Origin: Methylocaldum szegediense
Lineage (GTDB): Bacteria > Pseudomonadota > Gammaproteobacteria > Methylococcales > Methylococcaceae
Assembly (NCBI RefSeq): GCF_949769195.1
Contig: NZ_OX458333.1
Span: 3,167,001 to 3,231,000 of the forward strand
Length of the DNA: 64,000 bases
Direction: 5' to 3'
Position 1 is the first letter of the stretch. Each line of letters starts with the position of its first letter. A model generated the notes under the pieces. That model ran no database searches. It had not been told where the DNA came from and was given only the letters and a program-made list of their open reading frames with translations. Positions 1-7,682 of this stretch are shown piece by piece. The translations under genes and the position numbers were made by a program.

Positions 1-81
1 TGGGGCTGTCTCCGGGCTGCGTGCGAAACGCTGTTTGGACGATCCCGCACCGCCCACGCTGTCCGTTGACCGAAGCTTCGC

Positions 82-297
82 TCACCGTTCTGGCCGTGGG
101 ATCGTTCGGAGGATTTCGAAGTTGCCTCGGATAAGGTGATCGACAAATTCAGTCCACGGCATCCGGCGAGTGGGTTCGGTTTCCTGCGGCCAGGCCGTTT
201 CCTCGTAATGGATCACGACCGTGTTGGTATCCGTGCAGAGCTCGACGATCTGGAAGCGGTAGCCTGTGAGATGGTCTAGGCCTATGTATGGATGCAT
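82..297 (-). CDS. small hypothetical protein (71 aa)
   Basis: An open frame of 71 codons with an ATG start. The product is acidic to neutral, with a mixed alpha/beta-looking composition and no signal peptide, membrane segment or recognisable motif. I do not recognise the family. It stands alone near the left edge and no clear Shine-Dalgarno sequence was seen, so it may be a chance frame. Its amino-acid composition (balanced charges, several Trp/Tyr, no Arg/Pro excess) looks more like a real protein than most shadow frames in this GC-rich DNA. Confidence 0.35.
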   Translation of the reverse strand: MHPYIGLDHLTGYRFQIVELCTDTNTVVIHYEETAWPQETEPTRRMPWTEFVDHLIRGNFEILRTIPRPER

Positions 298-844
298 ACA
301 CGCTGGCTCCGGGTTACCAAAAGATTGGTTGGTGGTGGCAAACGCCCGTTGAGGCAGGCTTCAAGCAAGGCTCCATTCCCAAGACGTGAGACCGATCCTG
401 AGCACCTTCGATCTCAAGGCATCATTTAAACGTCATCGTGGAGAAATGAACAGTATCGGTGTGTAAATAAGCCGTAGCCCAGGTAAGAGCGTCCGCGATC
501 GGTGGACGAGCGGATCGAGCCGAGCGTGGATTCAATCTGGACTCGGTGTTTTTTCCGATTGTTGAGGAAGCTCTGAACAAGTGGATTCCGTTTGTGCCCG
601 TCGACAAGCTTGTCCAGAGTCCGCCGAAGAGCTTGTCCAAGTCGGGACAAAGAAGTCAGCACGAACGCAGTCTATCTGTCGAGACGGTGTACTGTTCGAG
701 TGTACATCTGCGATTAAAGCGTTTTAGTTTGGGATATCGAAGCTTTCCGTGGTTCTCGGCCCGCTGGCATAATAGCTTTGGATTTGATGCAAGCGGCGGT
801 TTTCCTCGTCAACTGAGGTGTTTTCTGAAACCAGGGAGGTAACG
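298..844. other. intergenic stretch, no supported gene
   Basis: About 550 bases. Short overlapping frames exist on both strands (for example 426-662 and 546-842), but their products are low-quality shadows and none has a good ribosome site. The only clear signal is at the right end, a ribosome site GGGAGGT at 834-840 serving the gene that starts at 845. Confidence 0.5.
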
Positions 845-1138
845 ATGGCTGGTCTGGGCGATTTTTTTGAAAACGGGGTGGCCAAAGGCGTTATGATCGG
901 GCTCGGCGTGGTCGCAGCCGGGGTCGTCCTCGCGCCGGCGTTACGGCCGATGGCACGCGCAGCCGTGAAAACGGGGATCCTGCTTTTTGAGAAGGGCCGC
1001 GAGTGGGTGGCTGAAGCAAGCGAAACCTTCGAGGATCTGGTGGCGGAGGTTCAGGCGGAATTGGCCCAGGAGTCTGCGGCAGCGGAAGGATTTGATGCCG
1101 CTGGCGAACAAGCTGCGGAAACCGATCCGAAAGGCTAA
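845..1138 (+). CDS. DUF5132-like small helical membrane-associated protein
   Basis: 97-residue protein. The ATG at 845 is chosen because GGGAGGT ends five bases upstream; the longer frame from 818 has no such site. Residues about 12-40 form a Gly/Ala/Val-rich hydrophobic helix (GVAKGVMIGLGVVAAG...), followed by a Lys/Arg turn and a Glu/Ala-rich C-terminal helix. This matches the DUF5132 pattern as I remember it. Members of that family often sit beside HMA-domain proteins and P-type ATPases, and here the next gene (3 bp downstream) is HMA-like, so the pair is likely cotranscribed. Its role is unknown. I see no transporter ATPase in the window. Confidence 0.7.
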   Translation: MAGLGDFFENGVAKGVMIGLGVVAAGVVLAPALRPMARAAVKTGILLFEKGREWVAEASETFEDLVAEVQAELAQESAAAEGFDAAGEQAAETDPKG

Positions 1139-1141
1139 GGA

Positions 1142-1618
1142 ATGGTTTCGGCCTTTGTCGTTCACGAGCTTTTCGGTCGATTGCGGCTAAGAATTCCCGA
1201 AAAGCGCAAGGATGGAGCGTATTTTGCTGAGCTAGCCGAACGTTTGTCGGAATGTCCAGGCGTTACGCGTGTGGAATCGAACGCGCTCACCGGCAGCGTC
1301 TTGCTGCTTCATACCGAGGAAACGACCGCGACCGATGTTGCAAGGTATGCCGAGCAGGCCGCTTTGTTTTCAGTTAAATGGCTATCTGCGACGCCCAGCC
1401 GCACGCTGGGCCAACAGGCTGCGAAAAGCCTCGATGCTTTTGGGCGCGGGCTTACCTCCGTGAGTGGCGGATTGGTGGACTTGCAGTCGATCTTTTTTCT
1501 TTTCTTGCTGGGGCTAGCCGTTTTTCAAGCAAAGCGTGGTCTGCTTTTGCCGCCAGCCGTCACATTGTTTTGGGAAGCGATCCGCGTGGTCGGCGCAGAC
1601 AAAATGGGCAGGCGCTAG
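1142..1618 (+). CDS. HMA_2-like domain protein with C-terminal membrane segment
   Basis: 158 residues, starting 3 bp after the DUF5132-like gene. Residues about 3-75 have the beta-alpha-beta-beta-alpha-beta look of a heavy-metal-associated fold (HELFGRLRLRIP, CPGVTRVESNALTGSVLLL). The metal-binding CxxC is absent, as is usual in the HMA_2 group. Residues about 108-145 contain one or two hydrophobic segments (LQSIFFLFLLGLAVFQ and the following stretch). Such proteins are often encoded with DUF5132 proteins. I infer a membrane-attached partner of that protein; metal binding is doubtful without the cysteines. Confidence 0.7.
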   Translation: MVSAFVVHELFGRLRLRIPEKRKDGAYFAELAERLSECPGVTRVESNALTGSVLLLHTEETTATDVARYAEQAALFSVKWLSATPSRTLGQQAAKSLDAFGRGLTSVSGGLVDLQSIFFLFLLGLAVFQAKRGLLLPPAVTLFWEAIRVVGADKMGRR

Positions 1619-1674
1619 GCCAAGCTTACGCTGGCCCGTGTCGGACGCCCAGGTCGTTCGAGCGTATCGCGTCG

Positions 1675-2262
1675 CTAACACAAGCGTTGGTGCAATGGGC
1701 TCTTGCGAGGAAAGTGCATTTTCAAGAATTCCATTTGATCGCTTAGCACCCGGCGTCCTTGTAAATAGACATATTCCGCGTGTGTCGGTGTGAACGGGAT
1801 GGCTAGGAGTTGCATTCCGGCTTGTTCGGGAGTGCGTCCGGCTTTATGGTTATTGCAGCGCTTGCATGCCGTTACGACATTATTCCAGGTGTCGGCTCCT
1901 CCTAGGCTGATCGGCGTGATGTGGTCGCGGGAAAGCTCGCTGTGGTGGAACCGGTTGCCGCAGTAGAGGCAGAGATTGTTGTCGCGGCGGAATAGGGCGG
2001 GATTGCTCAAAGGCGGAACGTAATCGGGATCGATACCGAAGCCGTTGTTGTGATGGTGCGTAGCGATGATCGAATTGACTTGGATCACGCTGCGGCGGCC
2101 GGTCTTGGCATTGATGCCCCCTCGCAGCGTATACAGATGGGTACCACAGCTATAGGCTACATCGCCTAGATGATAGAGCTTTGCTGCCTCCTGGTAGCCT
2201 ATCCATTCTAAAGGCATGCCGGAGACATCGGTACGCAACACCTGTAGCTGATAAATCTCCAT
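1675..2262 (-). CDS. HNH endonuclease family protein
   Basis: 195 residues. The start is supported by GGAGG seven bases upstream on the minus strand. The C-terminal half carries the HNH zinc-finger signature: CLYCG at about residues 98-102, then SRDHITPISLGGADTWNNVVTACKRCNNHKAG split by short loops, giving the CxxC...DH...N...CxxC...H order. The N-terminal ~80 residues look like an accessory domain. This is a common stand-alone chromosomal HNH protein in gammaproteobacteria and need not be a restriction or mobile enzyme. It is transcribed away from priA across the candidate DnaA-box region. Confidence 0.85.
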   Translation of the reverse strand: MEIYQLQVLRTDVSGMPLEWIGYQEAAKLYHLGDVAYSCGTHLYTLRGGINAKTGRRSVIQVNSIIATHHHNNGFGIDPDYVPPLSNPALFRRDNNLCLYCGNRFHHSELSRDHITPISLGGADTWNNVVTACKRCNNHKAGRTPEQAGMQLLAIPFTPTHAEYVYLQGRRVLSDQMEFLKMHFPRKSPLHQRLC

Positions 2263-2340
2263 AGTTCCTCCATTGGTTGATTGTGGTCTTTCATTGCAAT
2301 GTGATTAAACACTTGATTTCCGATGGTGTCGTGCGGCGAC

Positions 2341-2554
2341 TTATGCACAGTGTATTCAATTTGCTTGTCAAGAAAAAATTTGAATCCGTTCTGCTGCGAA
2401 TTGGTTTTTCTGAACCTTGGTAAGTCTTTGATTAATAAACAAAACTTAGGTTTGGTCAAATTTTTTACAATTTAATGAAAACCTAGTCTCCATGCAATTT
2501 TCGGCAGCATCCGGACAGCTATTCCACAAAGTTATCCACAGAAACTGTGGATAA
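2341..2554. other. DnaA-box cluster with AT-rich stretch (candidate replication origin)
   Basis: TTATGCACA lies at 2341-2349. A perfect inverted pair, TTATCCACA at 2532-2540 and TGTGGATAA at 2546-2554, is separated by five bases. Between them, roughly 2361-2480, the DNA is clearly AT-rich (ATTAATAAACAAAAC, AAATTTTTTACAATTTAATG), which would suit an unwinding element. The boxes match the TTWTNCACA consensus. The stretch lies in a 365-bp gap between divergently transcribed genes. An origin is inferred: dnaA, dnaN, mnmG and other usual neighbours are not in the window, and DnaA boxes also occur at regulatory sites. Confidence 0.45.
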
Positions 2555-2627
2555 GCAAGGTCTGCGTTTTAAGACTACGTGCGTCGAGGTTTCGATTTTA
2601 CCCGGGTTTTGCAGCGTTTAGTCGAAC

Positions 2628-4835
2628 ATGACGATGATTCTGAAGATCGCTGTGCCGGTGCCTCTGCGCCGTTTGTTCGACTATCTTCCACCGCCTGCTT
2701 GTGATTTTGGACGTTTGAGATGCGGGGTACGAGTCGAGGTTCCATTCGGTCGTCGCCGGAAGATCGGCATCTTGATGGCAGTGTCGGAAGAGTCCGACAT
2801 CGATCCCGGGCGTTTGAAAGCGGCTTGGGCGATACTCGATGACACGCCTTTGCTGACTGCGGAAGACCTTAGGCTGCTCAGCTGGGCGAGCCAGTACTAT
2901 CACCATCCGATTGGGGAGGTGGTTGCGGCGGCGCTGACCGTTCTGTTGCGCAAGGGCAGCGCGGCTGAACTGGCCGATGAACGCTTCTTGCGCTTGGTTG
3001 CGGACGATCTTTCCGTTGCTGAGCAAGCATGCAAAAGAGCGCCGCGGCAAGCCGCATTGATCGAACTGCTGCGTGCGCACCCGAATGGTGTTCCCCATAG
3101 TCTTTTGAAAGAACTCGACTGGGATTGGCGCGGCGCGGCTGACGGACTCATTCGCAAAGGTCTGGCGTGCTGGTGTGAGTGCCCGGCTGGGCAAGAAAGG
3201 GATGACAGCGCTTTCGTGCCTCCCCCTTTTCAGCTCAATGCGGATCAACAGCATGCGATCGAATCGGTTCGGGGCGCCATGGGCGCATACGCCGCTTTTC
3301 TGCTAGAAGGCGTCACCGGCAGCGGCAAGACCGAAGTCTATCTGCAATTGACGCAGGAAGTCCTGGCGCGCGGCAAGCAGATCATGATTCTGTTGCCGGA
3401 AATCAATTTGACGCCGCAGCTGCAAGCGCGCTTTCGCAGCCGCTTTTCCGTTCCCGTCGCGATATTCCATTCCGGGCTCACCGAAACCGAACGTTGTCGC
3501 GCCTGGTTGCGGATGCAGCAGGGCGAGGTCGGTATCTTGCTGGGCACGCGTTCGGCTGTGTTCACGCCGATGAAATCGCCGGGAATGATCATTCTGGATG
3601 AAGAGCACGATACATCGTTCAAGCAGCAGGACGGGTTTCGTTTCTCAGCGCGCGATGTGGCCGTCATGCGGGCGCGGCTGCTCAACATTCCCGTCCTGTT
3701 GGGGTCGGCCACGCCTTCCTTGGAAAGCCTCTTTAACGTCTCGCAGGGGCGCTATCGTCACTTACGGCTTGCGCGTCGCGCCGGCGGAGCGGTCCAGCCC
3801 GTTTTTCGGCTGCTCGACATCCGCGGGCACCGTTTGCGGGAAGGGCTTTCGCCGGCGCTGATCGCGTATATCAGCGATACCTTGAGCCGAGGCGAGCAGG
3901 CGCTGTTGTTCGTTAATCGGCGCGGTTTCGCGCCGACCTTGATTTGTCACGACTGCGGATGGGTGGCCCGATGCCGCCGCTGCGATGCGAATCTGGTCGT
4001 TCATGCTGGTGACGGGCGTCTGCGTTGTCATCATTGCGGATTCGAACAGTCTTTGCCCGGCGTTTGTGCCGGCTGCAGTAGCGAGGATCTGCGCCCATTG
4101 GGGCTCGGGACCGAACGGGTGGAGAAGGCTTTGGCCGAGTTGTTTCCAGATGCGCGCGTGGCGCGTATCGACCGCGACAGCACCCGGCGCAAGGGGCGAT
4201 TGGAAGCGATTCTGAACGATATTCGGGATGGCCGGGTGGATATTCTCGTCGGTACTCAGATGCTGGCTAAAGGACACCATTTTCCGCAGGTGACGCTGGT
4301 CGGTATCACCGATGTAGATGCCGGGCTCTACAGTACGGACTTTCGTTCCGAAGAACGGACGGCTCAGTTGATTACCCAAGTGGCGGGCCGCGCCGGCCGC
4401 GAAGATCGAATGGGGACCGTCGTGCTGCAGACTCGGCATCCCGGCCATCCCTTGCTTCAAGTGTTGATCAGGGACGGTTACTCCGGGTTCGCGAAAGCCT
4501 GTTCGGAGGAGCGTCGGGCGGCTCATCTGCCTCCTTTCTCCTATCAGGCGTTGTGGCGAGCAGAGGCATCGGATGCCGAGGCTCCGATGCGTTTCTTGGA
4601 GCGTGTGGCCGGGCTTGCGCGTGCTCGGTCAGTGGCCGATCTGGCGGTACTGGGGCCTGTTCCGGCGCCGATGGCACGCCGGGCGGGACGGCGGCGTTAT
4701 CAGTTGCTGTTTCAGTCCTCCAAGCGAAAAGTGCTGCACGAGCTCATCGAGGCGCTGCTGCCAGTGATTTCGGAACTCGCCGAAGCCAGGCGAGTCCGTT
4801 GGTCTATAGACGTCGACCCTGTCGACCTTTATTGA
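2628..4835 (+). CDS. priA: primosomal protein N' (replication restart helicase PriA)
   Basis: 735 residues, the usual PriA length. The N-terminal ~105 residues form the 3'-DNA-end binding domain. The SF2 helicase core follows, with Walker A GVTGSGKTE near residue 228, the DEEH box (LDEEHD), and GSATPSLES. A zinc-binding insertion has the expected paired cysteines (CHDCGW, CRRCDANL, CHHCGF, CAGCSS). Helicase motifs V and VI are visible (VGTQMLAKGHHFPQVTLVG, QVAGRAGR). PriA reloads the replisome at stalled forks. The ATG at 2628 is followed by a second at 2634; no strong ribosome site distinguishes them. Upstream lies the DnaA-box cluster. Confidence 0.97.
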   Translation: MTMILKIAVPVPLRRLFDYLPPPACDFGRLRCGVRVEVPFGRRRKIGILMAVSEESDIDPGRLKAAWAILDDTPLLTAEDLRLLSWASQYYHHPIGEVVAAALTVLLRKGSAAELADERFLRLVADDLSVAEQACKRAPRQAALIELLRAHPNGVPHSLLKELDWDWRGAADGLIRKGLACWCECPAGQERDDSAFVPPPFQLNADQQHAIESVRGAMGAYAAFLLEGVTGSGKTEVYLQLTQEVLARGKQIMILLPEINLTPQLQARFRSRFSVPVAIFHSGLTETERCRAWLRMQQGEVGILLGTRSAVFTPMKSPGMIILDEEHDTSFKQQDGFRFSARDVAVMRARLLNIPVLLGSATPSLESLFNVSQGRYRHLRLARRAGGAVQPVFRLLDIRGHRLREGLSPALIAYISDTLSRGEQALLFVNRRGFAPTLICHDCGWVARCRRCDANLVVHAGDGRLRCHHCGFEQSLPGVCAGCSSEDLRPLGLGTERVEKALAELFPDARVARIDRDSTRRKGRLEAILNDIRDGRVDILVGTQMLAKGHHFPQVTLVGITDVDAGLYSTDFRSEERTAQLITQVAGRAGREDRMGTVVLQTRHPGHPLLQVLIRDGYSGFAKACSEERRAAHLPPFSYQALWRAEASDAEAPMRFLERVAGLARARSVADLAVLGPVPAPMARRAGRRRYQLLFQSSKRKVLHELIEALLPVISELAEARRVRWSIDVDPVDLY

Positions 4836-4974
4836 CGGCCGATCTCGATCATTGCCCAAGAAGGAAAAGTTTTCTTTCTGTGGAGCTCCGGTTAGGATGC
4901 GCACAAAAAGGTAACCGGCGCGCTCCGTCGTCGCGCAATATTTCTGCACCATTCAGCCAGCATGCGAGGAAGCT

Positions 4975-5727
4975 ATGTTCCCACTACGAGACGAAAATCC
5001 GATTGTGAGACGACCTGTGGCGACGATGGTGATCATCGGCCTTAATATCGCCAGTTGGGTTTTTGTTCAAGGTTTGGGAAATGGGGAGCCGCTGGCGTGG
5101 TCCTTATGCAACTACGGCCTGATACCGGGCGAACTCTTCGATCTCGTGCCCACCGGAACTGTCATCCCGCTTGGCGAAAACCTAGGCTGCGAGCTGACCG
5201 GGAAAACATCCATTCTGACCCTGGTGACTCATATGTTTCTCCACGGCGGCTGGTTTCATATCGTCGGAAATCTTTGGTTTCTTTGGGTTTTCGGTGACAA
5301 TGTCGAAGACGCCATGGGGCCTGTGCGGTTTCTTATTTTTTACTTGGCCTGCGGTCTGGTTGCCGCTTTTGCTCAAATTTTTAGCGATCCAGCCGCGGCC
5401 ATACCTATGGTCGGTGCGTCCGGTGCGATCGGAGGCGTCATGGGCGCATACGCCAGGCTCTATCCCCACGCCAGAATCGTGACGCTGATTTTCCTCGGTT
5501 TCTATGTCACTACGGTGTCTTTGCCCGCCATCGCCATGCTGGGGTACTGGTTCTTCATCCAAATCGCAGGAGGACTCCCGGCCTTGCAGGAGGCCGGCGG
5601 CGGGGTGGCGTTTTGGGCCCATATTGGCGGATTCCTAGCGGGTCTGTTGCTGATCGGTCCGATGCACCGCCCGGATTATCTGGCCCAGCACCTCAGGCAC
5701 GCGTCGGGACCCTATGGCCGCTACTGA
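4975..5727 (+). CDS. rhomboid family intramembrane serine protease
   Basis: 250 residues with about six or seven membrane segments. Family signatures are clear: HMFLHGGWFHIVGN (the loop/TM2 motif), the catalytic serine in GASGA, and the catalytic histidine in the last core helix (FWAHIGGFLAG). A long L1 loop with two cysteines precedes the HGG motif. The enzyme should cleave membrane-protein substrates within the bilayer; its substrate is unknown. It follows priA by 139 bp and its stop is 33 bp from the convergent flippase gene. Confidence 0.93.
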   Translation: MFPLRDENPIVRRPVATMVIIGLNIASWVFVQGLGNGEPLAWSLCNYGLIPGELFDLVPTGTVIPLGENLGCELTGKTSILTLVTHMFLHGGWFHIVGNLWFLWVFGDNVEDAMGPVRFLIFYLACGLVAAFAQIFSDPAAAIPMVGASGAIGGVMGAYARLYPHARIVTLIFLGFYVTTVSLPAIAMLGYWFFIQIAGGLPALQEAGGGVAFWAHIGGFLAGLLLIGPMHRPDYLAQHLRHASGPYGRY

Positions 5728-5760
5728 GGGCTGTCCGTCGACGCGGTGCCGGGACCCGTT

Positions 5761-7242
5761 TCATGCCGGCTGGCGCCTTCGGAGCAAAGGCCGTATATCG
5801 ACCAAGGCGACGATCAGAACATAAAACCCCAGGCACGCCGAGCCGACGATCCAGGAGGTCCAGCCGCACGACTCCACTAGATCTTTGTGTCCCGCGTACA
5901 GCAATAGTCCGATCAAGAGATAGCCTGCGACCTTGCCCACCGGATAAGGCACGGGGTAGTAATACTGGCCGAGTGCATAGGATATGATGGTCATCATTGC
6001 ATAGCACGCCAGTGTCGCCCAGGCCGAACCGACATAGCCCAGGATCGGAATCCACCAGATGTTCAATCCTATGGTCAATGCCGCGCCGATTAGGGAGACC
6101 CAGGCGCCCATCAGGGTCCGGTCCGTCAGTTTGTACCAGATCGACAGATTGACGTAGATGCCGAGGAACAGATTGGCCAAAAGCAGGATGGGCACGACAT
6201 GGAGTCCTTCCCGATATTCGGCACCGATGAAGTACTGGAACAGGTCGATGTACAAGGTCACGACCAAAAAGATGAATACGCAGAAGATCACGAAATAGTT
6301 CATGACCACGGCATAGGTATGCTTCGCGTCGGCCCGTCCGGCATAGGAGAAAAAGAAAGGTTCGCCGGCATACCGGAAGGCTTGTATGAAAAGAGTCATC
6401 AGGATCGACAGCTTGTAGCACGCGCCATAGATGCCCAGCATGCGCAGATTGGTTGCGGGGTCGTAGGGCAGCAGGAATTTCAAGATGGCGCGGTCGAGCA
6501 TTTCGTTGACCATTCCCGCAAAGCCGATGATGACCATGGGCAGCGAATAAGCCAGCAAGCGTTTCAAGAGTCGAAAATCGAGTCCGTACCGAAGCGCTTT
6601 GAGTTGGGGTAGGAGCAGCAAGAGTTTGAACGCGCTGGCTGCAAGATTGGCCAGGAAGATATAGCCTACGCCGATGGCCGGGTCGTAAAGACGCGCTATC
6701 GGCGAGTTCGGCCACACTTCCGCGGCTTTTTTGCAATAAACCAGGAAGAATAGATTCAGCCCTATGGCGAGAACGATTTCGATCAGTTTGATGCCGGCGA
6801 AACGCCATGCCCGGTTTTCCGCGCGTAATCTGGCGAACGGCAGGGCCGCGATCGAATCGAGAGCCAGAATCGCGCCGAACCATACCAGGTACTCTGGATG
6901 TTCCGAATAGCGGAGCAGCGCGGCGAGCGGTTCAAGAAAGATGAGGATGCCGGATACGAACGCCAGGTTTGCCAATATCAAGAACGCAAGCGCCGTCGAA
7001 TACACGGTATCCGAGCGCAGCTCTTCACGATTGCTGAAACGGAAATAGCCCGTTTCCAGGCCGAAGACCAGGAGTACGGCGAAGAAGCCGGCATAGGCAT
7101 AAAGCTCCGAGACGATGCCGTACTCCCGTGCTGGAAACGTATAGGTATAAAGAGGAACCAGCAGATAATTGAGGAATCTGCCAATGATGCTGCTTAGGCC
7201 GTAGACGGCGGTTTGCGAAGCGAGCTTGCGGAGCGGGTTCAA
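5761..7242 (-). CDS. polysaccharide biosynthesis protein / lipid-linked oligosaccharide flippase (MATE/Wzx-like)
   Basis: 493 residues, predicted to be almost entirely transmembrane with 12-14 helices. The N-terminus (residues about 1-45) has the typical Wzx/PST pattern: a short cytoplasmic arm, ASQTAVYGLSSIIGRF, then LVPLYTYTFPAREYG. Members flip undecaprenyl-linked sugar units across the inner membrane. No glycosyltransferases flank it, so the polymer it serves cannot be named. The gene stands alone between a convergent rhomboid gene and the repeat-containing gap at 7.3 kb. Confidence 0.85.
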   Translation of the reverse strand: MNPLRKLASQTAVYGLSSIIGRFLNYLLVPLYTYTFPAREYGIVSELYAYAGFFAVLLVFGLETGYFRFSNREELRSDTVYSTALAFLILANLAFVSGILIFLEPLAALLRYSEHPEYLVWFGAILALDSIAALPFARLRAENRAWRFAGIKLIEIVLAIGLNLFFLVYCKKAAEVWPNSPIARLYDPAIGVGYIFLANLAASAFKLLLLLPQLKALRYGLDFRLLKRLLAYSLPMVIIGFAGMVNEMLDRAILKFLLPYDPATNLRMLGIYGACYKLSILMTLFIQAFRYAGEPFFFSYAGRADAKHTYAVVMNYFVIFCVFIFLVVTLYIDLFQYFIGAEYREGLHVVPILLLANLFLGIYVNLSIWYKLTDRTLMGAWVSLIGAALTIGLNIWWIPILGYVGSAWATLACYAMMTIISYALGQYYYPVPYPVGKVAGYLLIGLLLYAGHKDLVESCGWTSWIVGSACLGFYVLIVALVDIRPLLRRRQPA

Positions 7243-7349
7243 AAGCTGACGTGCCGGCGATGTTGGGAGGCCGTCATTTTATGGCGAGTCCAAGGCGAGG
7301 CCAAAATCCCATACCACGATTTTCCGGTAGGTCCTGCCGCATGAGGGGC

Positions 7350-7493
7350 TATTAACCCGGTAAATTAGGCTGGGTTAATCCGGGGCAGGGATCCCCCGGC
7401 GCGGCAACAAGCCGCGCGGGCACAGGCCGGGCGTGTACTGGCCTAGGCGACCGCCCGTAAGTATTAGGAGGGTTTTTATGGGCCTGGTTAATA
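7350..7493. repeat. multi-hairpin dispersed repeat, copy A (~145 bp)
   Basis: Five consecutive inverted repeats. S1 is 7351-7360 with 7370-7379. S2 is 7380-7387 with 7392-7399 (one mismatch). S3 is GCGCGGC 7399-7405 with GCCGCGC 7411-7417 around AACAA. S4 is 7424-7430 with 7438-7444. S5 is GCCCGTAA 7453-7460 with TTATGGGC 7476-7483, with AGGAGG in the loop. The outer ends also form an inverted repeat, CTATTAACC against GGTTAATAG. A second copy lies at 53880-54034. The rest of the 7243-7682 gap holds only the ribosome site of xfp. Confidence 0.8.
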
Positions 7494-7682
7494 GTTTCGT
7501 GGGCGGCCGTGTCGGTGCGTGTTGGTCTTTCGCACGAATTCACCAAATTGTGAGGACTTGAGCTTGTCGAAAATAAATATGGTTCGCGCTTGAGTAACGA
7601 AATCGACGATGAAGGCCGAAATCGCCGGCCTCATTTCTCTTTCTCTTGAGTTCATCAGTTAACAAAACAGGGGAGATAGCCC

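Noticed and set aside
7352-7546. Minus-strand frame whose peptide resembles one at 53882-54202
   Set aside because: The peptide similarity follows from the multi-hairpin DNA repeat; stems, not codons, are conserved and no ribosome site is present.
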